DNA from: Conchiformibius sp.
GTDB taxonomy: Bacteria > Pseudomonadota > Gammaproteobacteria > Burkholderiales > Neisseriaceae
Assembly (NCBI GenBank): GCA_029984035.1
Contig: JASBYJ010000002.1
Location: 124,001 to 188,000 of the forward strand
Length of the DNA stretch: 64,000 bases
Reading direction: 5' to 3'
Part shown: piece by piece, positions 9,485-18,353 of the stretch
Layout of the letters: every line of letters begins with the position of its first letter
Position numbering within the stretch: the stretch's first letter is position 1
Program-made: the position numbers and the translations under genes
The notes under the pieces: generated by a model
The model's database searches: none
Told to the model about the DNA's origin: nothing
What the model saw: only the letters and a program-made list of their open reading frames with translations

Positions 9485-10516
9485 TTAAAAAAACGGGCTG
9501 GCTTTGACCAGGCAGGCAATGTGCGCCCGTGCGCAAACCGCCAGGCTTCTGAGGTGGTAGCCCCCTTCCAATATCGAAACAATGCGTCCTTGTGCGTGGC
9601 GGTTGGCCGCCAGCATGATTTTTTTGGTCAGCCATTGGTAGTCGCGTTGGCTGAGATTTAAATGTCCGAGCGAATCGGCTTTGTGGGCGTCAAAACCGGC
9701 AGACAGAATGATGAGCTGCGGTTTGAAGGCTTCGAGTTTCGGCAGCCATTGCTCTCTGACCATGTCGCGGAATTCATCGCTGCCGCTGCCTGCTTTCAGA
9801 GGGGATTTGACGATGTTGGGATTGCTGCCGTGTCGTTTGGTGTCGGCAAAGGGATAAAGGTGCTGCTCGAATGACGACAATAACATCACGCGTGCGTCAT
9901 CGCGGAAAATGTCTTCCGTGCCGTCGCCGTGATGAAGGTCGAAATCGATGATGGCAACGCGTTGTATGCGGTGTGCGGCAATGGCGTGCATGGCGGCGAC
10001 TGCGGCGTTGTTGATAAAGCAAAATCCTGATGCTTTGTCGGCAAAAGCGTGATGGCCGGGCGGGCGGATGGCGCAAAAGGCGTTTTTCGCCCGTTTGTCC
10101 ATAACCATATCTACGGCTTGCACCGCTGCGCCTGCCGCGTAGCGCATGGCGGTGGAGGTTTCGCGGTTGAAATAGGTGTCTTCGGCAATTTTAACGCTGC
10201 CTGAAACGGGCAGTTGGCTTTCCAGACGGGCGAGATAGCGTTGGCTGTGTACGCGGGAGAGCTGTAAGTCCGTGGCTTCACGTGCTTCGATTTTTTGCAG
10301 CAGCGTCCATAGGCCGAAGCGGCGTAAGGCCCGTTCGATGGCGATAATCCTTGCGGGGTTTTCCGGATGCTCTTTTTCGGTAAAACAGCTTTGGCAGGCG
10401 GGCGAGTAAATCCACGCGGTGCGTCCTTTGATGTCGAGCAGCCGCAATATTTGGGTGCGCCAATAGCGGTATTGGCGAAGCAGTAGGCGTACGGGGTAGA
10501 GTAGTAGCTGTTTCAT
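9485..10516 (-). CDS. Histone-deacetylase-family hydrolase (acetoin-utilisation-like)
   Basis: The 343-residue protein is a zinc-dependent arginase/deacetylase-fold enzyme. It shows the family motifs RPPGHHA (151-157), DFDLHHGDGT (191-200) with the zinc ligands, SAGFDAH, and EGGYHL near the C-terminus. Bacterial members deacetylate small amines or polyamines, or protein lysines; the substrate here is unknown. An extra hydrophobic/basic N-terminal segment of about 30 residues precedes the core. It lies just downstream of folB on the same strand with about 75 bases between them, so the two may be co-transcribed. Confidence 0.92.
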   Translation of the reverse strand: MKQLLLYPVRLLLRQYRYWRTQILRLLDIKGRTAWIYSPACQSCFTEKEHPENPARIIAIERALRRFGLWTLLQKIEAREATDLQLSRVHSQRYLARLESQLPVSGSVKIAEDTYFNRETSTAMRYAAGAAVQAVDMVMDKRAKNAFCAIRPPGHHAFADKASGFCFINNAAVAAMHAIAAHRIQRVAIIDFDLHHGDGTEDIFRDDARVMLLSSFEQHLYPFADTKRHGSNPNIVKSPLKAGSGSDEFRDMVREQWLPKLEAFKPQLIILSAGFDAHKADSLGHLNLSQRDYQWLTKKIMLAANRHAQGRIVSILEGGYHLRSLAVCARAHIACLVKASPFF

Positions 10517-10591
10517 GGCGGTGGAAGGTATTCGGGCTGCCTGAAAGTGTTGATGGTTGTTTGCGGCGGCGCGATGGCGGGTTGTGTTTGT

Positions 10592-10960
10592 TTATCGTTG
10601 TGCAATTTCGTTGCGGGTGCGTTCGATTTCGATACCGGTTTCCTGTACGCCGTTGAGAATGCCGGGTTTGGTAATCCGGAGTTTGAGTGCGAGAATGCGG
10701 GGAAATTCGGCAAACAGACGCTCGCAGGTGTGTTGAGCCAATGCTTCGAGAAGTTGGAAGCGGCATTGTTGCCATTCTTGGCGCAGCCACAGGCAGACTT
10801 CGCCGTAATGAACGCTGCCGTTCAAATCGTCATCGCTGCCTGAAAGCGGGGCGATGCCGATGTCTAAATCGAGTATCAGGGTTTGACGGTTTTGCCGTTC
10901 CCAAGAATATACGCCGATAAGGGTTTCGGCTTTCATGCCGCGCAGGAAAATTTTGTCCAT
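10592..10960 (-). CDS. folB: Dihydroneopterin aldolase FolB
   Basis: FolB converts 7,8-dihydroneopterin to hydroxymethyl-dihydropterin and glycolaldehyde in folate synthesis. The 122-residue product shows the family N-terminus MDKIFLRGMKAETLIGVY, the E-R-Q region (SWERQNRQTLILDLDIG), and the C-terminal KPGIL strand. Length is typical. It is divergent from plsY, and folC, another folate gene, lies about 1 kb away on the opposite strand. Confidence 0.94.
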   Translation of the reverse strand: MDKIFLRGMKAETLIGVYSWERQNRQTLILDLDIGIAPLSGSDDDLNGSVHYGEVCLWLRQEWQQCRFQLLEALAQHTCERLFAEFPRILALKLRITKPGILNGVQETGIEIERTRNEIAQR

Positions 10961-11064
10961 CGGGGAAGCTTTCCGTTAAAATGACTGCGTTTAGGCCGCC
11001 GTTGCGGTCGTTCCGTTTGCTGCGTGTGAGCGGCGTATTGTAAAACGATTTGGGGAGTGTGGGT

Positions 11065-11721
11065 ATGATTTGGGCTTTAATGGCGGTAGCGGCCGCTTAT
11101 TTGTTGGGTTCTTTATCGACAGCTTTGATTGTGTCTAAATGCTTGGGTATGTCCGACCCGCGCACTTACGGCTCGGGTAATCCGGGTGCCAGCAATATGT
11201 TGCGCAGCGGCCGCAAAGATGCGGCAGCTTGGACTTTGGCGGGCGATTTGCTCAAAGGTTTGATTGCTGTGTCGGCTGTGCGTTGTTTGGTCGGCAGATT
11301 CGATTGGGAAGCCTATTGGGTGGGTTTGGCCGCTATTGCGGTGGTTGCGGGGCATATGTGGCCCGTGTTTTTCAGATTTAAAGGCGGCAAAGGCGTGGCA
11401 ACCGCGTTTGGTGCGATTGTCGCGATGTCGGCATGGACGGCGTTTTGGTGCGCCTTGGTTTGGGCGGCCGTGGCGTTCAAGTTTAAAAAATCGTCTTTGG
11501 CCGCATTGGTTGCGGCGGCCGTTGCGCCGTTTGCCGCGTTTATCATTATCGGACATCCTTCTTGGGGTTGGTCTTTGATGGTGGTGTCGGCGTTGGTGGT
11601 TTGGCGGCACCGCGACAATATCCGCCGCATAAGAAACGGCAGCGAATTGTTGATTGATACTAAAGTGGTGTCGGAAGATGCGGCCGGAACGCAAGCCGCA
11701 GATACCGATAAAACATCATGA
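11065..11721 (+). CDS. plsY: Glycerol-3-phosphate acyltransferase PlsY
   Basis: PlsY is an inner-membrane enzyme that transfers acyl from acyl-phosphate to glycerol-3-phosphate, the first step of phospholipid synthesis. The 218-residue protein has about five membrane segments and the three conserved motifs: GSGNPGASNMLR, the region GHMWPVFFRFKGGKGVAT, and VVWRHRDNIRRI. The ATG at 11065 is chosen over an in-frame TTG at 11050 because GGGGAG precedes it at correct spacing. A hydrophilic tail follows the last motif. A paired-DUS hairpin follows the stop. Confidence 0.95.
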   Translation: MIWALMAVAAAYLLGSLSTALIVSKCLGMSDPRTYGSGNPGASNMLRSGRKDAAAWTLAGDLLKGLIAVSAVRCLVGRFDWEAYWVGLAAIAVVAGHMWPVFFRFKGGKGVATAFGAIVAMSAWTAFWCALVWAAVAFKFKKSSLAALVAAAVAPFAAFIIIGHPSWGWSLMVVSALVVWRHRDNIRRIRNGSELLIDTKVVSEDAAGTQAADTDKTS

Positions 11722-11723
11722 TA

Positions 11724-11757
11724 TTCAGGCTGCCTGAAACTTTTCAGGCAGCCTGAA
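11724..11757 (+). terminator. DUS-pair hairpin between plsY and folC
   Basis: Inverted DUS copies (TTCAGGCTGCCTGAA / TTCAGGCAGCCTGAA) with a tiny loop, without a strong T-run. Transcription may be only partly terminated before folC. Confidence 0.6.
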
Positions 11758-11789
11758 TCCGTATATAAGCCCCGTAACTCAAAACAGAG

Positions 11790-13115
11790 ATGCAGTTTGA
11801 TTGGACGGAACTCCCGATGGATACCCGCAAAACTTTAAGCCAATGGCTGGCATATTTGGAAACCGCACATTCCAACGGTTTGATTGATATGGGATTGGAA
11901 CGTGTCGGCTTGGTAAAAGACAAAATGGGGCTGCATCCGCGCTGCCCCGTTATTGTGGTGGCGGGTACCAACGGCAAAGGTTCGGTGTGTGCGTTTTTGT
12001 CGCAAATATACCGGCAGGCGGGTTACAAAACAGGTACGCTGACCAGCCCGCATTTGCTGCGTTTTAACGAGCGTATTGCAGTTGATACGCAGGCGGTGGA
12101 CGATGATGCCGTTGTGCAGGCGTTTGAACGGATTGAAGCGGCGCGCGGCGGTATATCCTTAACTTACTTTGAATTCAATACATTGGCTGCGGTGGATATT
12201 TTTATGCGCGCGCAGGTGGACGTGATGATTTTGGAAGTCGGTTTGGGCGGGCGTTTGGATGCGGTGAACGTGTTCGATGCAGATTGCGCGGCGGTTACTT
12301 CCGTTGATTTGGACCATCAGGCCTTTTTGGGCGATACGGTGGAACAGGTGGCTTTTGAAAAAGCAGGCGTGTTCCGCAGCGGTAAGCCTGCCGTGTGCGG
12401 CCAGTATCCGCCTCCGCAGTCATTGTTGCGCCATGCCGGTGAAATCGGCGCGGAGCTTGTGCTCTGTTCGCGCGATTTCAGTTATGAAAATTTGGAAAAC
12501 CGACAATGGTCGTTCCGCTATCACCCTGTTTCAGGCAGCCTGAAAGCGAAAAACCGCAACGCTTTGCCCATTCCTGCTTTGCGCGGCAGCTATCAATTGG
12601 GTAATGCCGCTTGCGCTTTGGCGGTTGTGGAGAGTTTGTATTCCGTGTTGCCTGTGGATACGGGAGCCGTGCGGCGCGGTTTGCTGTTGGCTGAAAATGC
12701 AGGGCGTTTCCAAGTGTTGCCGGGCAGACCGCTCACGGTATTGGATGTCGGGCATAATCCGCATGCGGCGCGTGCCTTGCGGCACAATCTGATTCAGCTG
12801 CCGTTTGCGCAAAACCGCATTGCCGTATTCAGTATGTTGGCAGACAAGGATATCGACAGCGTGTTGGAATGTGTTAAAGAGCAGTTTGACGAGTGGTATA
12901 TCGCGCCCTTGCCCGAGCAGCCGCGCGGTATGACGATAGAAGCCCTTCAGCATAAACTTTCTGCACACGGTATCGATGCGCAAACCGTGTTTGAAAATGT
13001 CGGAAAGGCCTATGAAGCCGCCTTATCTAGAGCAGGGGAAAATGATAGAATAGTCGTTTTCGGTTCGTTTCATACGGTAGCCGAAGTGATGTCGCTGCGC
13101 CAAAACGCTGCCTGA
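11790..13115 (+). CDS. folC: Bifunctional dihydrofolate / folylpolyglutamate synthase FolC
   Basis: FolC adds glutamate to dihydropteroate and then to folates, a cytoplasmic ATP-dependent reaction of the Mur-ligase superfamily. The 441-residue product shows the P-loop GTNGKGSV (59-66), the TSPHLLRFNERI segment, and the DVGHNPHAARAL motif of the C-terminal domain. Length is normal for FolC. The ATG at 11790 has only a weak ribosome site; the in-frame ATG at 11817 is an alternative and would remove nine residues. A DUS is encoded inside the gene near 12533. Confidence 0.95.
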   Translation: MQFDWTELPMDTRKTLSQWLAYLETAHSNGLIDMGLERVGLVKDKMGLHPRCPVIVVAGTNGKGSVCAFLSQIYRQAGYKTGTLTSPHLLRFNERIAVDTQAVDDDAVVQAFERIEAARGGISLTYFEFNTLAAVDIFMRAQVDVMILEVGLGGRLDAVNVFDADCAAVTSVDLDHQAFLGDTVEQVAFEKAGVFRSGKPAVCGQYPPPQSLLRHAGEIGAELVLCSRDFSYENLENRQWSFRYHPVSGSLKAKNRNALPIPALRGSYQLGNAACALAVVESLYSVLPVDTGAVRRGLLLAENAGRFQVLPGRPLTVLDVGHNPHAARALRHNLIQLPFAQNRIAVFSMLADKDIDSVLECVKEQFDEWYIAPLPEQPRGMTIEALQHKLSAHGIDAQTVFENVGKAYEAALSRAGENDRIVVFGSFHTVAEVMSLRQNAA

Positions 13116-13137
13116 AAAGAATGAATAAGGATTGATG

Positions 13138-14238
13138 ATGCAGAATTTCCGTGAAAACGGCATAAACAGCCAAGCTTTAAGTCCTGAACAACAACAGGAA
13201 ATCGAGCGCGGTTATGAAGCCGTGCGCCGCCGAAACCGGCGCCGTTTGGTCGGCGTAACGGTGATTTTGTCGTTGTTTGCCGCCATTTATTTTGTGATAA
13301 ACAGTGCCAAGCAGGCTCCGTTAACGCCCCAAATATCTCAGGCGGCAGAAGAGCAGGCGCCTTCGCCGCAGCAAACGCCGCCTGAAAGCGGACAGGACAA
13401 TCAAGGGCTCACTGCCGAAGAAATGGCAGCGGAACCTGAAGGCGAAGCGGCGGCATCTTTTACAACTGCCGATGCGGTTGCAGAGACATCAGGTTTAGCA
13501 GCTTCCTCTGTTGCAACAGAGAGCGCAACGGAAAGCGAAGTTGCGACCGTTTCCGATACTGAGAAACCCGAGCAGCCGCTTGGGCAGGTACAGCCGACAG
13601 CCAGGCAGCCTGAAAGCGTTGTAGCTCAAACCTCTGGGGCGGAAACAGCGGAAACATCCAATGTGACAGACGGTAAAACGCAGGGGCAACAAGCTCTTGA
13701 AAAAGACCGTTTGGCAGCCGAAGAGACGGCGCGTTTGGCTTTGATGGAGGCAGATAAGAAGCGCAAAGAACAGCGCGAACGTATTAACGGTCAGCGTAAG
13801 CAAGGGAAGGCGGCTACCCAATTGGCGCAGGAAATATCTGCCGTATCCGAGAAAACGGTGGTGGAGAATCAATCTGAAACCGTTAAGAAATCTGAAACCG
13901 TTAAGAAAGAAGTCAAAAAAGAAATTAAGAAAGAAATCAAACAGGAAAGCAGGCAGGAAGTTAAGACCGCTGTTGCTCCGGTCAAGCAGCGTCCGGCCGC
14001 ATTGGCTTCAGGCAGGTCGGTTCAGGCAGGCGCATTCCGTAATCCCGACTCTGCCCGCAATATACGCAAGCAGTTGGAAGCAATGGGTTATGTAGTGCAT
14101 ATTGATGAATTGCAAACGGCCAAAGGTACGCTGCATCGTGTCCGCATCGAAGCGTTTGCCAGTCATGAAGAGGCGGTTAAGGCGGTTGCGCGGATTAAAT
14201 CGCACGGTATAGCGGCTTTTGTGATTGAAGGGCGTTAA
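13138..14238 (+). CDS. SPOR-domain cell-division/peptidoglycan-binding protein
   Basis: The 366-residue protein has a short cytoplasmic N-terminus, one membrane segment (about residues 36-55), a long low-complexity Ala/Glu/Gln/Lys-rich linker with a run of KK-E repeats, and a C-terminal SPOR domain (about 298-366) beginning VQAGAFRNPDSA. SPOR domains bind glycan strands stripped of stem peptides at the septum. This layout and the position before cvpA-purF match the DedD-like gene found next to folC in many proteobacteria. The ATG at 13138 follows AAGG; two start codons just upstream are possible. The stop overlaps the start of cvpA. Confidence 0.9.
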   Translation: MQNFRENGINSQALSPEQQQEIERGYEAVRRRNRRRLVGVTVILSLFAAIYFVINSAKQAPLTPQISQAAEEQAPSPQQTPPESGQDNQGLTAEEMAAEPEGEAAASFTTADAVAETSGLAASSVATESATESEVATVSDTEKPEQPLGQVQPTARQPESVVAQTSGAETAETSNVTDGKTQGQQALEKDRLAAEETARLALMEADKKRKEQRERINGQRKQGKAATQLAQEISAVSEKTVVENQSETVKKSETVKKEVKKEIKKEIKQESRQEVKTAVAPVKQRPAALASGRSVQAGAFRNPDSARNIRKQLEAMGYVVHIDELQTAKGTLHRVRIEAFASHEEAVKAVARIKSHGIAAFVIEGR

Positions 14239-14873
14239 TGGAAATCACAGCATTCGATTGGGCGGCGTTGGGTGTGATTGCCGCCAGCATGATACTCTCG
14301 GCCATGCGCGGACTGGTGGGCGAAATTGTGGCGTTTACCGGCTGGATTGTTGCGCTGCTGGTGGCGAGAGTGTTTGCGGTAGGTGTGGCGGACGGTCTGC
14401 TGCCGCAGATGCAGCCCCGTTCTTTGGCGGTGGTGTGCGGTTTTGTGAGCGTCTATGTTGTCGCCCGCATCACGCTTGCTTTATTGTCGCGTTTATTGGA
14501 AGGGGTGTTGAAAACTGCGCATCTGAGCGGGGTGAACCGTTTTTTGGGTGCGTTGCTGGGCGCGATAAAAGGTGTATTGGTTATGGCGATTGCCGTGTTT
14601 TTATTGTCGTTTAGCGAGTTGCCGAAAACACAAGCGTGGCGTGATGCGCTTTCCGCTCCCTTTTTTGAGCAGTTGGTATTGGCTGCGAAACAGTATCTTC
14701 CATCATTTATCGCCGAACAAACCGCTTTCAGGCAGCCTGAAAAAGAACTGCGGCCTGACAATGGGCAGCAGAGCGTAAAAGAGCAATACTCCGAACAGGA
14801 GCAGGCGGACAAAAATGGCAATGTGTTGGAAACACAAGTTCTGATTCCAAAATCTATTCTTCCTTCGGAGTGA
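14238..14873 (+). CDS. cvpA: Colicin V production protein family, CvpA
   Basis: CvpA is a small inner-membrane protein with four predicted membrane segments in its first 160 residues. The 211-residue product ends in a hydrophilic acidic tail. The exact role is unknown, but the gene is typically found directly before purF, as here. Its ATG overlaps the stop codon of the SPOR gene by one base, which implies translational coupling. Confidence 0.92.
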   Translation: MEITAFDWAALGVIAASMILSAMRGLVGEIVAFTGWIVALLVARVFAVGVADGLLPQMQPRSLAVVCGFVSVYVVARITLALLSRLLEGVLKTAHLSGVNRFLGALLGAIKGVLVMAIAVFLLSFSELPKTQAWRDALSAPFFEQLVLAAKQYLPSFIAEQTAFRQPEKELRPDNGQQSVKEQYSEQEQADKNGNVLETQVLIPKSILPSE

Positions 14874-14880
14874 TTCCATT

Positions 14881-16416
14881 ATGTGCGGCGTATTAGGTCT
14901 GGTTGCCAATGAACCTGTTAATCAGTTGCTGTATGACGGTTTGCAAATGTTGCAGCACCGCGGTCAGGATGCGGCAGGCATTGTAACCACACAAGGCAAC
15001 TGTTTTCATATGCATAAAGGCAAAGGCATGGTGCGGGAAGTGTTCAGAACCCGCAATATGCGTGATTTGCACGGTAATGCGGGTATCGCACACGTCCGTT
15101 ATCCCACCGCAGGCAATGCGGGCAGTTCTGCCGAGGCTCAGCCGTTTTATGTGAGTTCGCCGTTTGGCATCGTGTTGGCGCATAACGGCAATCTGACCAA
15201 TACGTCCGAGCTGTATGATGATGTTTATAAAAAATATCTTCGTCATGTGAATACGCAATCTGATTCGGAAGTGTTGTTGAACGTATTTGCACATGAGTTG
15301 CGCAAGGAAGTGAGCGGCAACAGCGACCCTTTCCATCTCAATGTGGACAATATTTTTAACGCGGTTCAATCTTTGCAGTCCAGGGTGCGCGGGGCGTATG
15401 GCGTGGTTGCTTTGATTGCAGGCTATGGTTTGGTGGCGTTTCGCGACCCGAACGGTATCCGTCCGCTGGTGTTGGGTAGGCATGAGCAAAACGGATACGT
15501 TTCTTATGCTGTGGCATCTGAAAGCGTGGTGTTCGGCGGCTTGGCATATGAATTGGTGCGGGATATCGCACCGGGCGAAGCGGTGTTTATCGGTTTGGAC
15601 GGTACATTCCACAGCCGCCGATGTGCCGGCAATGCACGTTTGCTGCCTTGTCTGTTTGAATATGTTTATTTTGCCCGCCCCGATTCGGTGATTGACGGCG
15701 TATCTGTGTATCAGGCACGTGCAGAGATGGGCATTACGCTGGCTGAAAAAGTCAAACAGCAAATCGATATCGATGAAATCGATGTGGTGATGCCGATACC
15801 CGATACCAGCCGCCCCAGTGCAATGGAATTGGCACGCCATTTGGGCAAGCCTTACCGCGAAGGTTTGATTAAAAACCGCTATATCGGCCGTACGTTTATT
15901 ATGCCGGGGCAGGCAACGCGCAAGAAATCGGTACGGCAAAAACTGAATCCGATTCCGAGCGAATTTGCAGGTAAAAACGTATTGCTGGTAGATGATTCGA
16001 TTGTGCGCGGCACAACCAGTCGTGAAATTGTCGATATGGTGCGTGAATCCGGTGCGAAAAAAGTCTTTTTTGCTTCTGCCGCGCCCGAAGTGCGGTGGCC
16101 GAATGTGTACGGTATTGACATGCCTACGCGCGAAGAATTGATTGCGAATGGTCGGACTGCCGGTGAAATCGCTAAGGAAATCAATGCGGATATGTGTGTA
16201 TTCCAAAATTTGGAAGAATTGGAAAATACTATCCGCAAACTTAATCCTGCTATCGAAGGATTTGACGATTCCTGTTTCAGCGGCTGTTATGTCAGCGGCG
16301 ACATTGATGAAAACTATCTGCAGGCTCTGTCGGTAGGTAAAAAGCAGGCTGACAAACGCCCGCAGCCGAGCCGTATGGAATACAGCGTCAGCGTGGACAG
16401 CGAGGATGCGGAGTAA
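14881..16416 (+). CDS. purF: Amidophosphoribosyltransferase PurF
   Basis: PurF makes 5-phosphoribosylamine from PRPP and glutamine, the first committed step of purine synthesis. The 511-residue protein starts MCGVLGLV, so Cys2 is the N-terminal glutamine-amidotransferase nucleophile after Met removal. The RGQDAAGI region and the PRPP-binding motif VLLVDDSIVRGTTSREIV are present. Length is typical of the E. coli-type enzyme, with no long propeptide. It follows cvpA by 7 bases in the same operon. Confidence 0.97.
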   Translation: MCGVLGLVANEPVNQLLYDGLQMLQHRGQDAAGIVTTQGNCFHMHKGKGMVREVFRTRNMRDLHGNAGIAHVRYPTAGNAGSSAEAQPFYVSSPFGIVLAHNGNLTNTSELYDDVYKKYLRHVNTQSDSEVLLNVFAHELRKEVSGNSDPFHLNVDNIFNAVQSLQSRVRGAYGVVALIAGYGLVAFRDPNGIRPLVLGRHEQNGYVSYAVASESVVFGGLAYELVRDIAPGEAVFIGLDGTFHSRRCAGNARLLPCLFEYVYFARPDSVIDGVSVYQARAEMGITLAEKVKQQIDIDEIDVVMPIPDTSRPSAMELARHLGKPYREGLIKNRYIGRTFIMPGQATRKKSVRQKLNPIPSEFAGKNVLLVDDSIVRGTTSREIVDMVRESGAKKVFFASAAPEVRWPNVYGIDMPTREELIANGRTAGEIAKEINADMCVFQNLEELENTIRKLNPAIEGFDDSCFSGCYVSGDIDENYLQALSVGKKQADKRPQPSRMEYSVSVDSEDAE

Positions 16417-16631
16417 ATCCGATTGTTCCGGCTGCCTGAAAGCTGCCGTGCCGTATGGATGCCGGTGTTGCGGCCGTCATGCTTTGCCTGACTGAAGTGT
16501 GAGAATAGATTGTTTGATTGAAAAGAAGCAGATATCCAGAATATTGACAGTATTTTCAGGCTGCCTGAAAGCTTTATCGTATGGTTTCAGGCTGCCTGAA
16601 CGTTTATCTTCCGACAACCCGAGAATAGAAA

Positions 16632-17855
16632 ATGGCTTTAATCGTACAAAAATACGGCGGTACGTCCGTAGGTTCTGCCGACCGAATTAAAAATGTTGCC
16701 AACCGAATTGCACGTACGCGTGCGGCAGGGCATGACGTGGTGGTGGTGGTTTCTGCGATGAGCGGGGAAACCAACCGTTTGGTGGCATTGGCGCATGAAA
16801 TGCAGGAGTTTCCCGACCCGCGCGAGATGGACGTTGTGCTGGCAACCGGTGAGCAGGTAACCATCGGTTTGCTGGCGATGGCATTGAAAAATATCGGTGT
16901 GGAGGCCAAAAGCTATACCGGCTGGCAGGTGGCTTTGCAAACCGATAACGCGCATACCAAAGCACGTATCGAACATATTGACGATGCCAAAATGCGTGCC
17001 GATTTGCAGGCAGGCAAAGTGGTGATTGTGGCGGGATTCCAAGGAGTTACGGCTGAGGGCGATATTTCTACCTTGGGGCGCGGCGGTTCGGACACGTCCG
17101 CTGTGGCTTTGGCGGCCGCTTTGAAGGCGGACGAGTGTCAGATTTATACCGATGTGGACGGCGTTTACACTACCGACCCGCGTGTCGTGCCCGAAGCGCG
17201 GCGTATGGATACGGTAACGTTTGAAGAAATGTTGGAATTGGCGAGTTTGGGCAGCAAAGTGTTGCAAATCCGCTCGGTAGAGTTCGCCGGAAAATATAAG
17301 GTACGCCTGCGCGTATTGAGCAGCCTGCAAGAGGGCGGCGAAGGCACATTAATTACTTTTGAGGAAGACCAAAATATGGAAAGAGCAGTTGTATCAGGCA
17401 TTGCCTTTGATAAAAACCAAGCCCGTATCAATGTGCGCGGCGTACCCGACAAACCGGGCATTGCCTGCCAGATTTTAGGCGTGGTTGCCGATGCCAATAT
17501 TGAAGTGGACATGATTATTCAAAACGTGGGCAACGAAGATACGACCGATTTTTCGTTTACCGTGCCGCGCGGCGATTACAAACCGACTTTGGAATTGCTT
17601 GGCAGCCTGAAAGATACCATCGGCGCATCAGAAATCAGTGGCGATGATGCGGTGTGTAAAGTGTCTATCGTAGGTTTGGGTATGCGTTCGCACGTCGGCG
17701 TGGCTTCGCAAATGTTCCGCGCACTGGCGGCCGAAAACATCAATATTCAGATGATTTCTACTTCCGAAATCAAAGTATCTGTATTGATTGATGAAAAATA
17801 CATGGAATTGGCTACCCGTGTTTTGCATAAGGAATTCGGCTTGGATAAGGCCTAA
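16632..17855 (+). CDS. lysC: Aspartokinase LysC
   Basis: LysC phosphorylates aspartate, opening the lysine, methionine, threonine and diaminopimelate pathways. The 407-residue product has the kinase motif KYGGTSVGS (residues 7-15), GRGGSDTSA, and YTDVDGVYTTDPR, then two ACT regulatory domains from about residue 265. Length matches the monofunctional alpha/beta class. An in-frame internal ATG with a Shine-Dalgarno at codon 249 suggests a separately made beta subunit. The gene has its own leader with two DUS copies (about 16557 and 16588) and ends at a DUS-pair terminator. Confidence 0.96.
   Translation: MALIVQKYGGTSVGSADRIKNVANRIARTRAAGHDVVVVVSAMSGETNRLVALAHEMQEFPDPREMDVVLATGEQVTIGLLAMALKNIGVEAKSYTGWQVALQTDNAHTKARIEHIDDAKMRADLQAGKVVIVAGFQGVTAEGDISTLGRGGSDTSAVALAAALKADECQIYTDVDGVYTTDPRVVPEARRMDTVTFEEMLELASLGSKVLQIRSVEFAGKYKVRLRVLSSLQEGGEGTLITFEEDQNMERAVVSGIAFDKNQARINVRGVPDKPGIACQILGVVADANIEVDMIIQNVGNEDTTDFSFTVPRGDYKPTLELLGSLKDTIGASEISGDDAVCKVSIVGLGMRSHVGVASQMFRALAAENINIQMISTSEIKVSVLIDEKYMELATRVLHKEFGLDKA
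17376..17855 (+). CDS. Possible aspartokinase beta subunit (internal in-frame start)
   Basis: The ATG at 17376 is in frame with lysC and is preceded at 10 bases by GAGGA (17361-17365). The product would be 159 residues and cover just the two ACT domains. In Bacillus, Corynebacterium and Pseudomonas, aspartokinase is an alpha2beta2 enzyme whose beta chain is made in exactly this way. This is inference from that precedent and the visible ribosome site. Confidence 0.5.
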   Translation: MERAVVSGIAFDKNQARINVRGVPDKPGIACQILGVVADANIEVDMIIQNVGNEDTTDFSFTVPRGDYKPTLELLGSLKDTIGASEISGDDAVCKVSIVGLGMRSHVGVASQMFRALAAENINIQMISTSEIKVSVLIDEKYMELATRVLHKEFGLDKA

Positions 17856-17911
17856 ACCTAAAACCGATGGTGTGTCCCGAAAGCGGATGTTTTCGGACTG
17901 TGGGCTATGTT

Positions 17912-17943
17912 AGGCTGCCTGAAAGGCTTTTCAGGCAGCCTTT
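17912..17943 (+). terminator. DUS-pair terminator after lysC
   Basis: Arms AGGCTGCCTGAAA / TTTCAGGCAGCCT with a short loop, followed by TTT. Confidence 0.75.
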
Positions 17944-18353
17944 GGGTTGAAACGGTTTGCCGTGATGCGGTTGGTATTTCTTATGGGCAGTGTCGGTTCG
18001 GAGACGATTCGGTTGTGCTGTTTGCCGCACGGTAGGGTGAAAGGATTTTCCCCTGAAGTTGTCTGTTGTCCGTTGCCGGATATGAAAATCAATCCTATGG
18101 ATGACGGTTTGTTTTGAACTGCTGTGTCATCGTCTTGTTTTGTCGGTTTGCATATGTTTTGCAATATGTGAAGCTGTTGTTTTTTTGAATGGAACCGGCA
18201 ATTGAATGGAACCGGCAATAGGTGAAGGATGGCGAAGGGTATATTGCCGATAAAATGCTTATTTAAGCGGTGTCGGGCAAGTGGCGGTTCGGGATAGCCG
18301 TTGCTGCTTGAACGGTTTGATGGTTTGTCTCGATTTGTTGCGAAAGGAATGAA
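17944..18353. other. Intergenic region with a short tandem repeat
   Basis: No gene is recognised in about 400 bases. A unit GAATGGAACCGGCAA occurs twice nearly in tandem at about 18187-18219. The open frames on the minus strand here look like chance. Confidence 0.5.

Noticed and set aside
14893..16206. Open frame of 437 codons opposite purF
   Set aside because: Antisense shadow of a well conserved gene.
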